DNA of 64,000 nt from Kiritimatiellia bacterium (GCA_017454745.1 JAFTCL010000034.1:19134-83133); one strand, 5' to 3'; shown: positions 15,259 to 25,127, counted from the first letter of the stretch. Notes: generated by a model from the letters alone, not told the origin. A program made the numbers and translations.

Positions 15259-18200
15259 ATGCGCTCCGCCTATATCCTGTTTGTGCTGCCGTTCCTAATT
15301 GCCAATTTTGCCCAAGCCGCCCCCGTCCCCGATGAACAACTCCGGGCGGAATTCGCCAATCCCCCGGATTCGGCCAAGCCCCACGTCTGGTGGCACTGGA
15401 TGAACGGCAATGTCTCCAAAGCCGGAATCACCGCCGACTTGGAGGCGATGAAATCCGCCGGAATTGGCGGGGCGCAAATTTTCGATGTCTCCGACGGCAT
15501 CCCCAAAGGGCCAGTGGATTTCCTCTCGCCGGAATGGTACGATCTGGTGGATTTCGCGCTTTCCGAAGCCGAGCGGCTTGGCATCGAAATCTGCCTGGCC
15601 AACTGTTCAGGATGGAGTTCCACCGGCGGTCCGTGGGTAACCCCGGAGGAGTCGATGAAAAGCGTGGTTTACACCGAAACCTGCTGCAGCGGCGCATTCG
15701 ACGGCACTCTGCCGCAACCCGCAAACCCGCACAACTTTTATGAGGACATCGCCGTGCTGGCGGTACCGCTGCCCGCCGCCGAATCGGTTTCTTTGCAGGA
15801 CTATGGAATGACCGTTTCCGCGCCGAAACTCGACCGGCGGACGCAACTGGGATTTTTGACCGACGGGCAAACCAAAAACGGGATCGATTTTCAGAGAAAA
15901 GGTAAAGACAAAGTACCGTCCCCAATCGTTTTTTCGTTCGGCAAACCTTTCCCATTGCGCGGCTTGACCCTTAGCATGACCACGCAAAACCGTTACGACC
16001 ACTGTTTCGTAACCGTTGAATCGGCAGACGCGGATGGATCCGCCTTCCGTCCGTTGGTCAACAGCTATAAAGTGTTTCTGCGCTCATACGGCGATTCCCC
16101 CCGCGAGTCTTACATTCCCGTACCCGCCGTCAACGCCGGCAAAATACGGGTAAACATTGAACTTACGTCCGCCTCGCCATATAAAATCACAGAGCTTCGG
16201 CCTGAGGCCAAAGCGGGATTGCCGCAAGCGGCCGACAAACTGTTTCAATTCCGCAGTCAAATTCTGTACCGCCCATATCAGTTTGAGCCAAGCTTTACCG
16301 TTCCCAAAGCCGGCATCGTAAATCTAACCTCCCTCATGAAAAAAGACGGTTCGTTACAGTGGGAAGCGCCGCCCGGCGATTGGGCGTTACTCCGCATCGG
16401 CTATGCCTGTAACGGTGCCTACCCCCGCCCCGCCACCCCCGCCGGCGCGGGCTTGGAATGCGACAAACTCGATTCCGAAGCTGTCACCCGATCCTTCAAC
16501 GCCTACGTGGGCAAAGTGATTGAAAACGCCGGCAAACGGCGCGGTGCCGCCCCAACCCGACCGCCGGCGCTCAACAACACGCTCATCGACAGTTACGAGG
16601 TTGGTTGCCAAAACTGGACGCGGGGTTTCGACAAAATATTCGAAAAACGCTGCGGCTACAGTTTCATCCCCTACCTCACGGTGTTTTCCGGGCGCATAAT
16701 CGGCAGCGTGGAAGAGACCGAACGCGCGTTGGAGGATTTCCGCGCCACCATATCAGAACTCTTCTGCGAAAACTATTCTAAAAAATTCGCCGAACTCTGC
16801 CACCGCCACGGAATGAGCCTGTCGCTGGAAGGTTACGGCAACGCGCCTTGCGACGACCTGGCATACAGCCGTTGGGCGGACATCCCGATGGGCGAGTTCT
16901 GGGCCTCCGCCGGAAACGGGTTGGGCAGCGGCGGCAACGGGCATTTCGGAGCCTCCGTTTCCCACGTCTGGGGACAGAAATTTGTCGCGGCCGAGGCGTT
17001 TACCGCCGGGCCGGAAACCGGACGCTGGCTCAAAGACCCATTCTCGCTCAAAGCCCAAGGCGACCGCATCTACTGTACCGGGATCAACCGCATGGTTTAC
17101 CACCGCTACGCCCACCAACCATGGGTTGACGCCGCCCACTTCCCCGGCATGACCATGGGTCCGCACGGTACGCATTTCGAGCGCACCCTAACCTGGTGGA
17201 ACCAATCTTCCGACTGGTTGGCTTATCAAGCCCGCTGCCAATACCTGCTTCAATCCGGAACCTTCGTTGCCGACGCGTTGTTCTTCGTCGGCGACCAAGC
17301 CCCCAACTACGGGCTGGATATCGACCGCTGGCATTCCTACGACCGCGGAGCACGTCCGGCCGGGCACCCGACCGGCTACGACTGGGACATTTGCGGAGCA
17401 GACGCTCTGCCGAAACTACAAACGGCCGACGGGCGCATCGTCAGCCCCGGCAACACCTCATACCGCATGCTCGTTTTGCCGGACCGCGAATGGATGTCGC
17501 TGAAAACAATCGGCGAATTGGAACGGCTGGCCGCCCAATCCGCGAAAATTGTCGGCAAAACCAAACCCCGGCGGATACTTGGATTATCCGGCGGCAGTGG
17601 GGCCGACCGCCAACTCCGCGACCGCGTGGAAAAACTTTGGCAACGTAGCGTCGAACCGATAACGGCCGGTGAGGCATTAGAGAAACTTGGGCTGGCCAAG
17701 GATTGCGAATGTCTCAATCCCGACCTCACCAACAAATTCTCCTATATCCACCGCCGGGCAGACAGCGGGGCCGACATTTACTTCGTTGCGTTAGGCAACA
17801 CCGCCCCGACTGATTTCGAGGTTGCCTTCCGGGTCGCCGGAAAAACTCCGGAACTTTGGGACGCCGAAACCGGTAAAACCAGAACGGCCGCCGTTTGGCG
17901 CGAGGCCGACAACCGCACCATCGTACCGTTGCATTTTGAACCGTCCGGTTCTATCTTTGTTGTGTTCCGCAACGCCGCCGCGGAAAAACATGTTACCGGA
18001 TTGACCGTAACCGCCAACAAGACCAACGCCAAGCGGCTCGAAATCGTCAAAGCCGTGTACGGAGTGCTTGACTCCAACAACACCATGGACATCACAAAAA
18101 AACTCCAAGCCGAGATCGCCAACGACCGGCTCGAAGTAAAAATCTCCAACGAACTCGCCGGCCGCGACCCGGCCCGTCAGACCGTTAAAGAAGCTAAAAT

Positions 18201-18993
18201 CGATTACCGGCTTGACGGGAATGACCGCTCCGTAACCGTTAAAGAAAACTCCGTCTTAGTTCTGCCGCATGATTCCTTCGCCTCTTATCCGCCGCCCGGC
18301 GGTACGCTTCATTGCGATAACGGGAAGACCGTGTTTACCGCATTTGCGCCGCTCGCGGTTACGGTCGAATATTCTTCCGGCGAACGCCAAGGGCTTCAAG
18401 TCGGCGAGCTTCCTCCCGATCAAGTGTTGGACTCGCCTTGGACGGCGAAGTTCCCTCAACCTGACGGAAAAACCCTCACCATCGAATTGTCGAAGCTCTG
18501 CTCTTGGACCGACCGGCCCGAACCGGAGATAAAATACTTTTCCGGAACCGCCACCTATTCCGGCCATTTCACCGTGAACAAGAACTTGGGTTTCGGCGAA
18601 CGGGTTTGGCTCGACTTGGGTGCGGTACGAAATCTCGCGGAGGTTAGAGTTAACCAAACCGCATACCCGGTGCTTTGGAAACCGCCGTTCCGGATTGATA
18701 TCACCTCTGCGGTGGCTGCCGCCAACGGTGCCGCCGATCTTGAAATCAAGGTCACAAACCTTTGGGCCAACCGGCTGATTGGCGACGATTTCCTGCCTCC
18801 GGACTGTAAATGGAAAGCCAACGGAGCGCTGGCCGAAATTCCGCAGTGGATTAAGGACGGAAAACCCAGCCCTACCGGACGGCACACTTTCACCACTTGG
18901 CGTCACTGGACACGCGATGACCAGCCGCTGGTTTCCGGCATTCTCGGTCCGGTGCGGCTGCTTTTCTCTCAAGACGTTCCCCTTAACGATTAA
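15259..18993 (+). CDS. alpha-L-rhamnosidase, GH106 family
   Basis: A 1244-residue exported enzyme expected to release L-rhamnose from plant or algal polysaccharides. A signal peptide (1-20, cleavage after AQA) follows CGGGGG and the ATG at 15259. The N-terminal block is diagnostic of GH106: KPHVWWHWMNGNV, then ITADLEAMKSAGIGGAQIFD and LGIEICLANCSGW. Further family motifs include LSLEGYGNAPC near 518-528 and HVWGQKFVAAEAFT. The C-terminal 250 residues are beta-sandwich-like, typical of carbohydrate-binding modules at the end of these enzymes. It probably supplies rhamnose for RhaA (5303). It is separated from trmO by only seven bases. Confidence 0.9.
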   Translation: MRSAYILFVLPFLIANFAQAAPVPDEQLRAEFANPPDSAKPHVWWHWMNGNVSKAGITADLEAMKSAGIGGAQIFDVSDGIPKGPVDFLSPEWYDLVDFALSEAERLGIEICLANCSGWSSTGGPWVTPEESMKSVVYTETCCSGAFDGTLPQPANPHNFYEDIAVLAVPLPAAESVSLQDYGMTVSAPKLDRRTQLGFLTDGQTKNGIDFQRKGKDKVPSPIVFSFGKPFPLRGLTLSMTTQNRYDHCFVTVESADADGSAFRPLVNSYKVFLRSYGDSPRESYIPVPAVNAGKIRVNIELTSASPYKITELRPEAKAGLPQAADKLFQFRSQILYRPYQFEPSFTVPKAGIVNLTSLMKKDGSLQWEAPPGDWALLRIGYACNGAYPRPATPAGAGLECDKLDSEAVTRSFNAYVGKVIENAGKRRGAAPTRPPALNNTLIDSYEVGCQNWTRGFDKIFEKRCGYSFIPYLTVFSGRIIGSVEETERALEDFRATISELFCENYSKKFAELCHRHGMSLSLEGYGNAPCDDLAYSRWADIPMGEFWASAGNGLGSGGNGHFGASVSHVWGQKFVAAEAFTAGPETGRWLKDPFSLKAQGDRIYCTGINRMVYHRYAHQPWVDAAHFPGMTMGPHGTHFERTLTWWNQSSDWLAYQARCQYLLQSGTFVADALFFVGDQAPNYGLDIDRWHSYDRGARPAGHPTGYDWDICGADALPKLQTADGRIVSPGNTSYRMLVLPDREWMSLKTIGELERLAAQSAKIVGKTKPRRILGLSGGSGADRQLRDRVEKLWQRSVEPITAGEALEKLGLAKDCECLNPDLTNKFSYIHRRADSGADIYFVALGNTAPTDFEVAFRVAGKTPELWDAETGKTRTAAVWREADNRTIVPLHFEPSGSIFVVFRNAAAEKHVTGLTVTANKTNAKRLEIVKAVYGVLDSNNTMDITKKLQAEIANDRLEVKISNELAGRDPARQTVKEAKIDYRLDGNDRSVTVKENSVLVLPHDSFASYPPPGGTLHCDNGKTVFTAFAPLAVTVEYSSGERQGLQVGELPPDQVLDSPWTAKFPQPDGKTLTIELSKLCSWTDRPEPEIKYFSGTATYSGHFTVNKNLGFGERVWLDLGAVRNLAEVRVNQTAYPVLWKPPFRIDITSAVAAANGAADLEIKVTNLWANRLIGDDFLPPDCKWKANGALAEIPQWIKDGKPSPTGRHTFTTWRHWTRDDQPLVSGILGPVRLLFSQDVPLND

Positions 18994-19000
18994 CTCCCTT

Positions 19001-19807
19001 ATGAGCGAGGCTCCGGATTATTTCAGGTTCCAAGCCATCGGATTCGTTGAGTCTGAACGTAAATACCGCTTCGAAACTCCGCGCCAAGCGGTATTTGCCG
19101 AACAAGGATCATTTATCCGGTTCGTCCCAGACGCGCGCATGGCGCAAGCCGCCGCCGACCTGCGCGGTTTCGACCGCGTCTGGGTGCTATTCTGTTTCCA
19201 TCTGAATCTCGGCAAACCCTGGAAAGCCAAGGTTCGCCCGCCCGTCTCGCCGGACGGGGCGCGTTACGGGGTTTTCGCCACCCGTTCGCCGCACCGGCCC
19301 AATCCCATCGGATTAAGTTGCGTTGAGTTGCTGTCCATCAGCGACGACGGTCTTGGAATCGGACCGAACGACCTGCTGGACGGAACCCCGGTACTGGACA
19401 TCAAACCATATATCCCCGAAGCAGACGCCTTCCCGGATGCCGCCGCCGGTTGGCGGGATATGGCCGTAGCGGCCGCATGGGAGATCGATTTCTCCGCCGA
19501 AGCGCTGGACATTGCCGGAAAAATCCTTTCACTTTCCGGTCTCGACCTGATCGGCTTCTGTAAACTGCAACTCGGCAGCAATCCGTTCGACCGCCGCCGC
19601 AAACGGGTGCGAGAACTTGGCGGTAACGAGTACGCCATCGGCTGCCGCACTTGGCAAATCCGGTTTGAAGCCGACCTGCAAAACCGAAAAATCAAGGTAC
19701 GGGAAATCCAATCCAACTACACCGACGACGAATTGTCCGACCATGCGCCCGATCCCTACGCGGACAAAGACGTACACCGCGCCATCCGGAGGTTAAACCG
19801 TGGTTGA
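19001..19807 (+). CDS. trmO: tRNA-Thr m6t6A37 methyltransferase, TsaA/TrmO family
   Basis: Methylates t6A37 of tRNA-Thr using S-adenosylmethionine. From the ATG at 19001 the protein is 268 residues. The N-terminal TsaA barrel is clear: FQAIGFVES at 10-18, FDRVWVLFCFH at 57-67 and TRSPHRPNPIGLS at 94-106, followed by LLDGTPVLDIKPYIP. The C-terminal domain contains NPFDRRRKRV and ends in the arginine-rich RAIRRLNRG. It is curiously placed, seven bases after a large exported rhamnosidase and overlapping the HAD gene by eight bases. It is probably read from the same transcript as both. Confidence 0.92.
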   Translation: MSEAPDYFRFQAIGFVESERKYRFETPRQAVFAEQGSFIRFVPDARMAQAAADLRGFDRVWVLFCFHLNLGKPWKAKVRPPVSPDGARYGVFATRSPHRPNPIGLSCVELLSISDDGLGIGPNDLLDGTPVLDIKPYIPEADAFPDAAAGWRDMAVAAAWEIDFSAEALDIAGKILSLSGLDLIGFCKLQLGSNPFDRRRKRVRELGGNEYAIGCRTWQIRFEADLQNRKIKVREIQSNYTDDELSDHAPDPYADKDVHRAIRRLNRG

Positions 19808-20438
19808 CCGTCAAATAATTTGGGATTGGAACGGCACACTTCTCAACGACATCGACGCCGCTCTGGCGGCGGCTAACCAGATGCTAGCCAGCCGCGATCT
19901 GCCCACCCTGACCTTAGACCGCTATCGCGAAATCTTCGGTTTCCCGGTGCGGGGTTTTTATCGTCTGGCCGGATTCCGGCTTGAAACCGAAGATTGGGAC
20001 GCGATGGCCTGTGAATTCCACCGTATTTTTCTCTCGCAACCCACAATGCGGCTGTTTGACGACACCATCCCTGCCCTTGAGCATTTTCAAAAGTCCGGGT
20101 ACCGCCAAGTTATGCTCTCCGCATCGAAACAGGAACTTCTCACCGGCATAATTGGTCAATTCAAACTCACTCCATATTTCGATGCGGTAAAGGGAATCGA
20201 CACGCTTTACGGCACCTCGAAAATTGAGCTGGGAAAAGAGTTGCTCCGCCAATCTCCGATACCGCCGGAACGGACGGTAATGATTGGCGACACCTTGCAT
20301 GATGCCGAAGTCGCCGCCGCATTGGGCACGAGTTGCATACTGGTCGCGCGAGGACACCAATCCTTGGGACGGCTCCAAACCACCGGAGTTCCGTTGGCCG
20401 CCAATCTGTCGGAACTGCGTGTTCTGTTGGGAGAGTGA
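19800..20438 (+). CDS. HAD-superfamily phosphatase, phosphoglycolate phosphatase-like
   Basis: A 212-residue cytoplasmic hydrolase. The start is GTG at 19800, inside the end of trmO. HAD motif I is DWNGT with nucleophile Asp9. Asparagine replaces the usual second aspartate, a variant seen in many phosphoglycolate phosphatase-like proteins. Motif II is MLSAS near 102-106. Motif IV is MIGDTLHDAEVA near 160-171. The helical cap lies between motifs I and II. The substrate cannot be read from sequence; a phosphorylated small molecule is likely. Confidence 0.85.
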   Translation: MVDRQIIWDWNGTLLNDIDAALAAANQMLASRDLPTLTLDRYREIFGFPVRGFYRLAGFRLETEDWDAMACEFHRIFLSQPTMRLFDDTIPALEHFQKSGYRQVMLSASKQELLTGIIGQFKLTPYFDAVKGIDTLYGTSKIELGKELLRQSPIPPERTVMIGDTLHDAEVAAALGTSCILVARGHQSLGRLQTTGVPLAANLSELRVLLGE

Positions 20439-20476
20439 AACGTCAAAAACACCTTTGCCACACAAAGGATAAAGTT

Positions 20477-21949
20477 ATGAAAAAACGAATCGGAAGACGC
20501 GGATTTTTAAAAGGAGCACTTGCAGCGGGCGCATTTCCAGCGATTGTGCCGTCTAGCGTGTTTGGCGAGACCGCGCCGAGCAACAAAGTGCAAATCGCGC
20601 TAATCGGGTGTGGGCGCATCGGCACCACGATGGATATCAGCGGGATCGCGCGGAACGAAGACATCGCCATGCTCACCACGATCTGCGATGTCGATGCGGC
20701 GCGGCTAGCTAACATGAAACCCGTTGCGGAACGATATTTTCAGCACAAGATGGATCATCTCAAGCTGGAGATGGATTACCGCAAGGTGCTGGACGATCCG
20801 GGAATCGACGGCGTGATGATCTGCACGCAGGACCATTGGCATGCGCGGATGGTGGTGGAAGCATGTTTGAAGGGTAAAGACGTTTACGTACAGAAACCGA
20901 TGGCCCTCTCCATCGAAGAGAGCGAGGCGATTGTGGAAGCGGTACGCCGCACGAAACGGGTATTCCACATCGGCACCCAGCAGCGGAGCGACCGAGGCGG
21001 ATGCGGCGACGGTTTCCGGCGCGGGGTCGAGTATGTGATCAGCGGGCGAATCGGCACCCTCAAGCGTATCGATGTGGGAATCATCGACAACAGCCCCGCT
21101 ACGGAATGGAACGTGCCGTCGATGGAGGAGACACCCGACCCGCGTGACTTTAATTTCGATCTCTGGCTCGGACCGGCCCGCAACGATGTGCGCTATTCGC
21201 AGTTGCGCACACACTGGCGTCCCGTCGGGCCGGACGGGAAAGTTGTCGCCAAAATCCCGGGACAAAACGTCGGTTGGCTTCAGATCCAGGATTACTGCAC
21301 CGGCAACATCTCCGGCTGGGGTTCCCACCATGTGGATATCGCGCAATGGGCGATGGGTGGAACCGGCCCGCTTTCCGTGAAATGCGAAAAGGCCACATTC
21401 CTTAAAGGACGACTGTTCAACGTGCATGACGACTGTCTTATCACCTACACCTACCCGAACGGCATCGAAATGCGGCTAGGTACGCCGCGACTCACCGGGT
21501 TCCGTTGCGGAACCATGTTCTACGGCGAAAACGGCGACTGGATCTCCACCTGCCGCAGCACCTCAGTGATTCCCGAAGGGAAGCGGGTCGATACCGCCTT
21601 CAAGCCAAAGGCTGATGTCTGGCGCAACTGCGAAGCGAACAAAAAAGAAATTCTGGATGGCGAACCCGAAAAGCAGGTGGTGCGCAACAACGAGAAAAAC
21701 CACCACCGTCCATGGTTCCTCGGAATGCGTTCGCGCAAGGACACGAACATCACGGTTGAAGAGGCCAACACCTCGACAATCTCCTGTATTCTCGGTTACC
21801 ACGCGATGAACAACATCGGACACTCCATCGGTTGGGATCCGGTGAAACGCGCCTTTACGAATCCGGAAGACCAGAAGCTCTACAGCTGCTTCGAGCGGCC
21901 GCAGTTCTCAGTCGCCCAAGCACTGAAGGAGATCCGGCAACGCGGGTAA
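20477..21949 (+). CDS. Tat-exported Gfo/Idh/MocA-family oxidoreductase
   Basis: A 490-residue NAD(P)-dependent oxidoreductase, folded in the cytoplasm and exported by Tat. The ATG at 20477 follows AAAGGAT. The twin-arginine motif RRGFLKG is at 7-13, with a hydrophobic stretch to about 30. The Rossmann motif is ALIGCGRIG (41-49). The cofactor-site phrase YVQKPMAL is near 137-144, and GWGSHHVDIAQWA near 280 carries the conserved active-site histidine and aspartate. Exported members act on sugars, often oxidising or hydrolysing glycosides through keto intermediates. It begins a three-gene set with the two paralogous exported proteins that follow, 10 bases downstream. Confidence 0.92.
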   Translation: MKKRIGRRGFLKGALAAGAFPAIVPSSVFGETAPSNKVQIALIGCGRIGTTMDISGIARNEDIAMLTTICDVDAARLANMKPVAERYFQHKMDHLKLEMDYRKVLDDPGIDGVMICTQDHWHARMVVEACLKGKDVYVQKPMALSIEESEAIVEAVRRTKRVFHIGTQQRSDRGGCGDGFRRGVEYVISGRIGTLKRIDVGIIDNSPATEWNVPSMEETPDPRDFNFDLWLGPARNDVRYSQLRTHWRPVGPDGKVVAKIPGQNVGWLQIQDYCTGNISGWGSHHVDIAQWAMGGTGPLSVKCEKATFLKGRLFNVHDDCLITYTYPNGIEMRLGTPRLTGFRCGTMFYGENGDWISTCRSTSVIPEGKRVDTAFKPKADVWRNCEANKKEILDGEPEKQVVRNNEKNHHRPWFLGMRSRKDTNITVEEANTSTISCILGYHAMNNIGHSIGWDPVKRAFTNPEDQKLYSCFERPQFSVAQALKEIRQRG

Positions 21950-21959
21950 AGGTGACACC

Positions 21960-23534
21960 ATGAGAACAGGTCTAATCGCCATTGGGGTCATGGCTGTTTC
22001 CGCACTGCTGGCGGTAGATCACGCATCACGGGATCTCGCGGGAGACGCGGAACGGTATTTCGCAACGCACACGGTACCGGGATTGAAGTCATTTCAAGAT
22101 CTTTTGAAACTGGCGGTTTCGCCTATCAACAATCCGGCAGCGGTGGACGCGACGGTTCAGCCCAAACACAAGGAGAAGAAAGTCCGCTGCTGGGGACCAA
22201 TGATGGTTCCCGTATTCCGTTCGTGGGGACTGAATGCGGAGGAGCTGGATTCCGACGCGCTCGCGAAGGGCGAATTGCCGGATGTTATCTTCGTCACCCA
22301 AGCGCCATATTACACGCATGGCGACGTCGAGATGATCTTCCGGGCGGCGGCGGAAGGGGTTCACGTGGTCACGCTGAACATGACCGACCGTTGGAGCGAG
22401 GTAATCGCGAAACGTCTCGGTTTCGCTTACGGCGGGGTGCTGACAATCGGTGCGCCGGAACGGGGCGGCGTACTGTTCCCAAACAGTCAGAAACTCGTTG
22501 ACGGTTTTCCGGTAAAACCTCGGCTTGACGCCGAATTCCGCGAAATCGGGCAATGGTTGCACGGGATGTATCTGACTGGTGACCGTTGCCTGATGGGAGT
22601 GGCGGATATCAGCCAGGGACGCATCGCCACGGCGGTCGCGCAATATCCGGTCGGGCGCGGGGCGGTCACGCTTTTCGGACCCCGCCTTTACGAGAAGCCG
22701 GATCTGCCGGTCTGCAAACGGATGCTGCTCAACCTGGTCGATCTGCGCGACCCGACGCCTAAACCATTGGTACTGCCGTTCGTATATCATCCCGATCCGC
22801 CCGAAGGTAAACCCTACTTTGAACTTCGTGTACCGGGCACACGCGATGAATACCTCACGGAGGCGCGTCCGAAAGACCACATTTGGCATTTGGGATGCTT
22901 CTTCTCGTGGAAATTCATCAACGGCATTAACTTTTGGGAACCGAATCAGCACGGCGTGACTAAAGTGGTTTCCCATCGGGAGGAAAAGACGGCGCAAGGC
23001 GCACAGTTCGATTCCGAATTGGACTATGCCCTTGACGGCCGCGTAATCTTGCGGGAACGCCGGACCGTGGACGCGGTTGTCCGCCCTGACGGCAATTACA
23101 CCCTCGAATGGACCTGCCGTTTCGAAGCGCTGGACAATCTCGCGTTCACCGCCAGCAAACCCCAATGGGACAAGGAAAAAGGGACTTGCAACGGTAACGG
23201 ATACGCCGGGCTTTCCGCGCGTCTGGCGAAAAACGCTGCGTTTTCATACTCCTACACGAATGCGCTCGGTTCGGTTGACGCGCGATGTTACGGCGACGTC
23301 TCGCCGCGTATGGACGTTTACGCAAAGTCGAAACGTACCGGTGATACTACTCGGCTTTCATTTATCGCCGACAAGCCGACGGCCAACTACACCCTGCATT
23401 GGCCGGAAAAGAACGGCGGCGACGGGTTCCACTTCATCGCCTTTCCGGAGATGTTTAACGGAACGCTCCAGATGAAGAAAGGCGACAAGCGGGAGTTCCA
23501 TTACATGGTTGAGGTTATGAAGGTTCTGCGTTGA
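21960..23534 (+). CDS. exported protein: novel N-terminal module plus PmoA-like (DUF6807) domain
   Basis: A 524-residue exported protein with a signal peptide in residues 1-18. Residues about 24-265 form a module shared with the next gene; both copies contain TDRWSEVIAKRLG, an ERGGV stretch, HGMYL-GDRCL-GVAD and a GRGAVTL-type strand. The module looks like an alpha/beta fold related to ThuA or class I amidotransferases, but I do not recognise a named family. Residues about 275-524 resemble the PmoA/DUF6807 family, with the signature DHIWHLGCFFSWKFINGINFWEP. DUF6807 proteins often neighbour sugar oxidoreductases in PVC and Bacteroidota. The function is unproven; periplasmic sugar processing with the upstream Gfo/Idh is inferred. 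Confidence 0.75.
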   Translation: MRTGLIAIGVMAVSALLAVDHASRDLAGDAERYFATHTVPGLKSFQDLLKLAVSPINNPAAVDATVQPKHKEKKVRCWGPMMVPVFRSWGLNAEELDSDALAKGELPDVIFVTQAPYYTHGDVEMIFRAAAEGVHVVTLNMTDRWSEVIAKRLGFAYGGVLTIGAPERGGVLFPNSQKLVDGFPVKPRLDAEFREIGQWLHGMYLTGDRCLMGVADISQGRIATAVAQYPVGRGAVTLFGPRLYEKPDLPVCKRMLLNLVDLRDPTPKPLVLPFVYHPDPPEGKPYFELRVPGTRDEYLTEARPKDHIWHLGCFFSWKFINGINFWEPNQHGVTKVVSHREEKTAQGAQFDSELDYALDGRVILRERRTVDAVVRPDGNYTLEWTCRFEALDNLAFTASKPQWDKEKGTCNGNGYAGLSARLAKNAAFSYSYTNALGSVDARCYGDVSPRMDVYAKSKRTGDTTRLSFIADKPTANYTLHWPEKNGGDGFHFIAFPEMFNGTLQMKKGDKREFHYMVEVMKVLR

Positions 23535-23555
23535 AATTGGAGAAAGAGGGAAATG

Positions 23556-25127
23556 ATGAATCACCATATTGTCCGTTTTGCAATATCAATGCTCGCGTTC
23601 TGTATGTTGTCCATATCGAATGCCGACGACGAAGTGCCGCGCTCTTTCTCAGATGAGGTGGAACGCTATCTCGCCACGCATCCGGTGGCGGGAATGGATA
23701 GTTATGCCGATTTCTGCCGTCTCGCGGCGCAACCGGCGGCACAGGGCGCGGTTGACGCCGCCGTGCAACCCGACCACAAAGCCCGGAAGATCCGCTTCTG
23801 GGGCGCGTTGGAACACCTCGCGCTCTTCAAGACATGGGGACTGGACGCGGAAGAGTTCGATCCCGAAGCGGCGGCGCAAGGGGTTTATCCCGATGTCATC
23901 TTCTGCCATCTCGAACCGAACTATTCGCAAGGAGCCATCGATCGGATTCTGGATGCCGTTCGTCACGGCACGCACTTCGTCACTTTGCAGAATACTGACC
24001 GTTGGAGCGAAGTGATTGCGAAGCGGCTCGGTCACACCTACGGCGGCGTGTTGACCGCGCCCGCGCAGGAGCGCGGCGGCGTATTCTTCACCAACTGCCC
24101 AAAGCTTTTCGCCGGATTCCCGGAGGGACGGCTAGACATGCCGCTTTTCGGTTTTGTCGGTCAGTCACGTCACGGAATGTACCTTTCCGGCGACCGCTGT
24201 CTGCTGGGCGTGGCAGACACGCACAAATGCCGTATCGCGACGTCGATCGCACAATACGCCTACGGCAAAGGCGCGGTCACTCTTGTCGGACCGTGCGTTA
24301 ATCCCCGTTCCGAGAAAGAGATGAACGATCCCGTCTATAAGCGGCTTTTGCTGAATCTGGTGACATTGTTGCCCGCCATAGTCAGCGAAAAGCCTTATGA
24401 CGTGCTGCTCTATACGCGTTGGAAATGGCATCGCGATCCAAAGACCGGGGCTGTAGGTCCGAAAGGCTCGTTCCATCATTTCTCCACCGAGACCGGCGCG
24501 GGAAATATGGCGGCATATTTCACGGCCAAGGGCCGCAAGGTAAAGGTAACGGACGATCCCGAAATCTTCCGCACCGAAGGATTCCGGAAATGCCCCTGCG
24601 TGGTCTTCGCCTGCGCCAACGAGGAACAGTTTGAGACCGAAACCCAGCGCGAAGCCTTCTATGCGTGGGCGAAAGCGGGCGGCGGAACGCTCGTCCTGCA
24701 CTCCGCGAGCAATTGCGAACTCGGTAATGCGGCATGGCGGGATTTTCTGGGCGGGACCTTCCTCTTTCACTACCCCAAGCACTTCCCCGTGCCGTTCTCC
24801 GAAGCAGACCGCACCCATCCCGCGATCGCGTGTCTGCCGAAGGATTACGTTTGGCCGGACGAGGAGATTTATGTAAACGACATGGTACCCGGTGCCGTTA
24901 CTCCGGTGCTCACATTCCGGGCTGATACCATGCCAGAGGAGATGCGGGATTGGCTCAAGTCGCGCGGACACACCGCAGTAAACGGACTCCACATTTTGGA
25001 ATGGACAAAGGATTACGGCAAGGGCCGCGTTTATTATTCCGCGCTTGGACACGACGCTTCCGGTTTCGCCAGACCGGAATTTCTCGAACATCTCTACCAA
25101 GCCGCGCTTTGGACAACGGGACAGTAA
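23556..25127 (+). CDS. exported protein: novel N-terminal module plus ThuA-like domain
   Basis: A 523-residue exported protein, paralogue of the upstream gene in its N-terminal half. Two ATGs are adjacent (23553 and 23556). The second is preferred because GAGGG (23546-23550) is too close to the first. A signal peptide covers about residues 1-23. The shared module spans about 30-270. The C-terminal half (about 275-523) is a ThuA-like amidotransferase fold, with AGGGTLVLHSAS, THPAIACLP and GRVYYSALGHD. ThuA-family proteins act on keto sugars derived from trehalose and related glycosides. The gene ends 34 bases from the convergent rlmD-like gene. Substrate unknown. Confidence 0.78.
   Translation: MNHHIVRFAISMLAFCMLSISNADDEVPRSFSDEVERYLATHPVAGMDSYADFCRLAAQPAAQGAVDAAVQPDHKARKIRFWGALEHLALFKTWGLDAEEFDPEAAAQGVYPDVIFCHLEPNYSQGAIDRILDAVRHGTHFVTLQNTDRWSEVIAKRLGHTYGGVLTAPAQERGGVFFTNCPKLFAGFPEGRLDMPLFGFVGQSRHGMYLSGDRCLLGVADTHKCRIATSIAQYAYGKGAVTLVGPCVNPRSEKEMNDPVYKRLLLNLVTLLPAIVSEKPYDVLLYTRWKWHRDPKTGAVGPKGSFHHFSTETGAGNMAAYFTAKGRKVKVTDDPEIFRTEGFRKCPCVVFACANEEQFETETQREAFYAWAKAGGGTLVLHSASNCELGNAAWRDFLGGTFLFHYPKHFPVPFSEADRTHPAIACLPKDYVWPDEEIYVNDMVPGAVTPVLTFRADTMPEEMRDWLKSRGHTAVNGLHILEWTKDYGKGRVYYSALGHDASGFARPEFLEHLYQAALWTTGQ

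Noticed and set aside
18779..19000. Longer N-terminus for TrmO starting at 18779
   Set aside because: It would run through the end of the GH106 gene in another frame; the ATG at 19001 gives the exact TsaA-family start.
20333..20476. Longer N-terminus for the Gfo/Idh protein
   Set aside because: The extension overlaps the HAD gene and would bury the twin-arginine signal, which must be N-terminal.
22089..23165. 358-codon minus-strand frame opposite the module-PmoA gene
   Set aside because: Composition is that of a codon shadow, and no start signal or motif is present.
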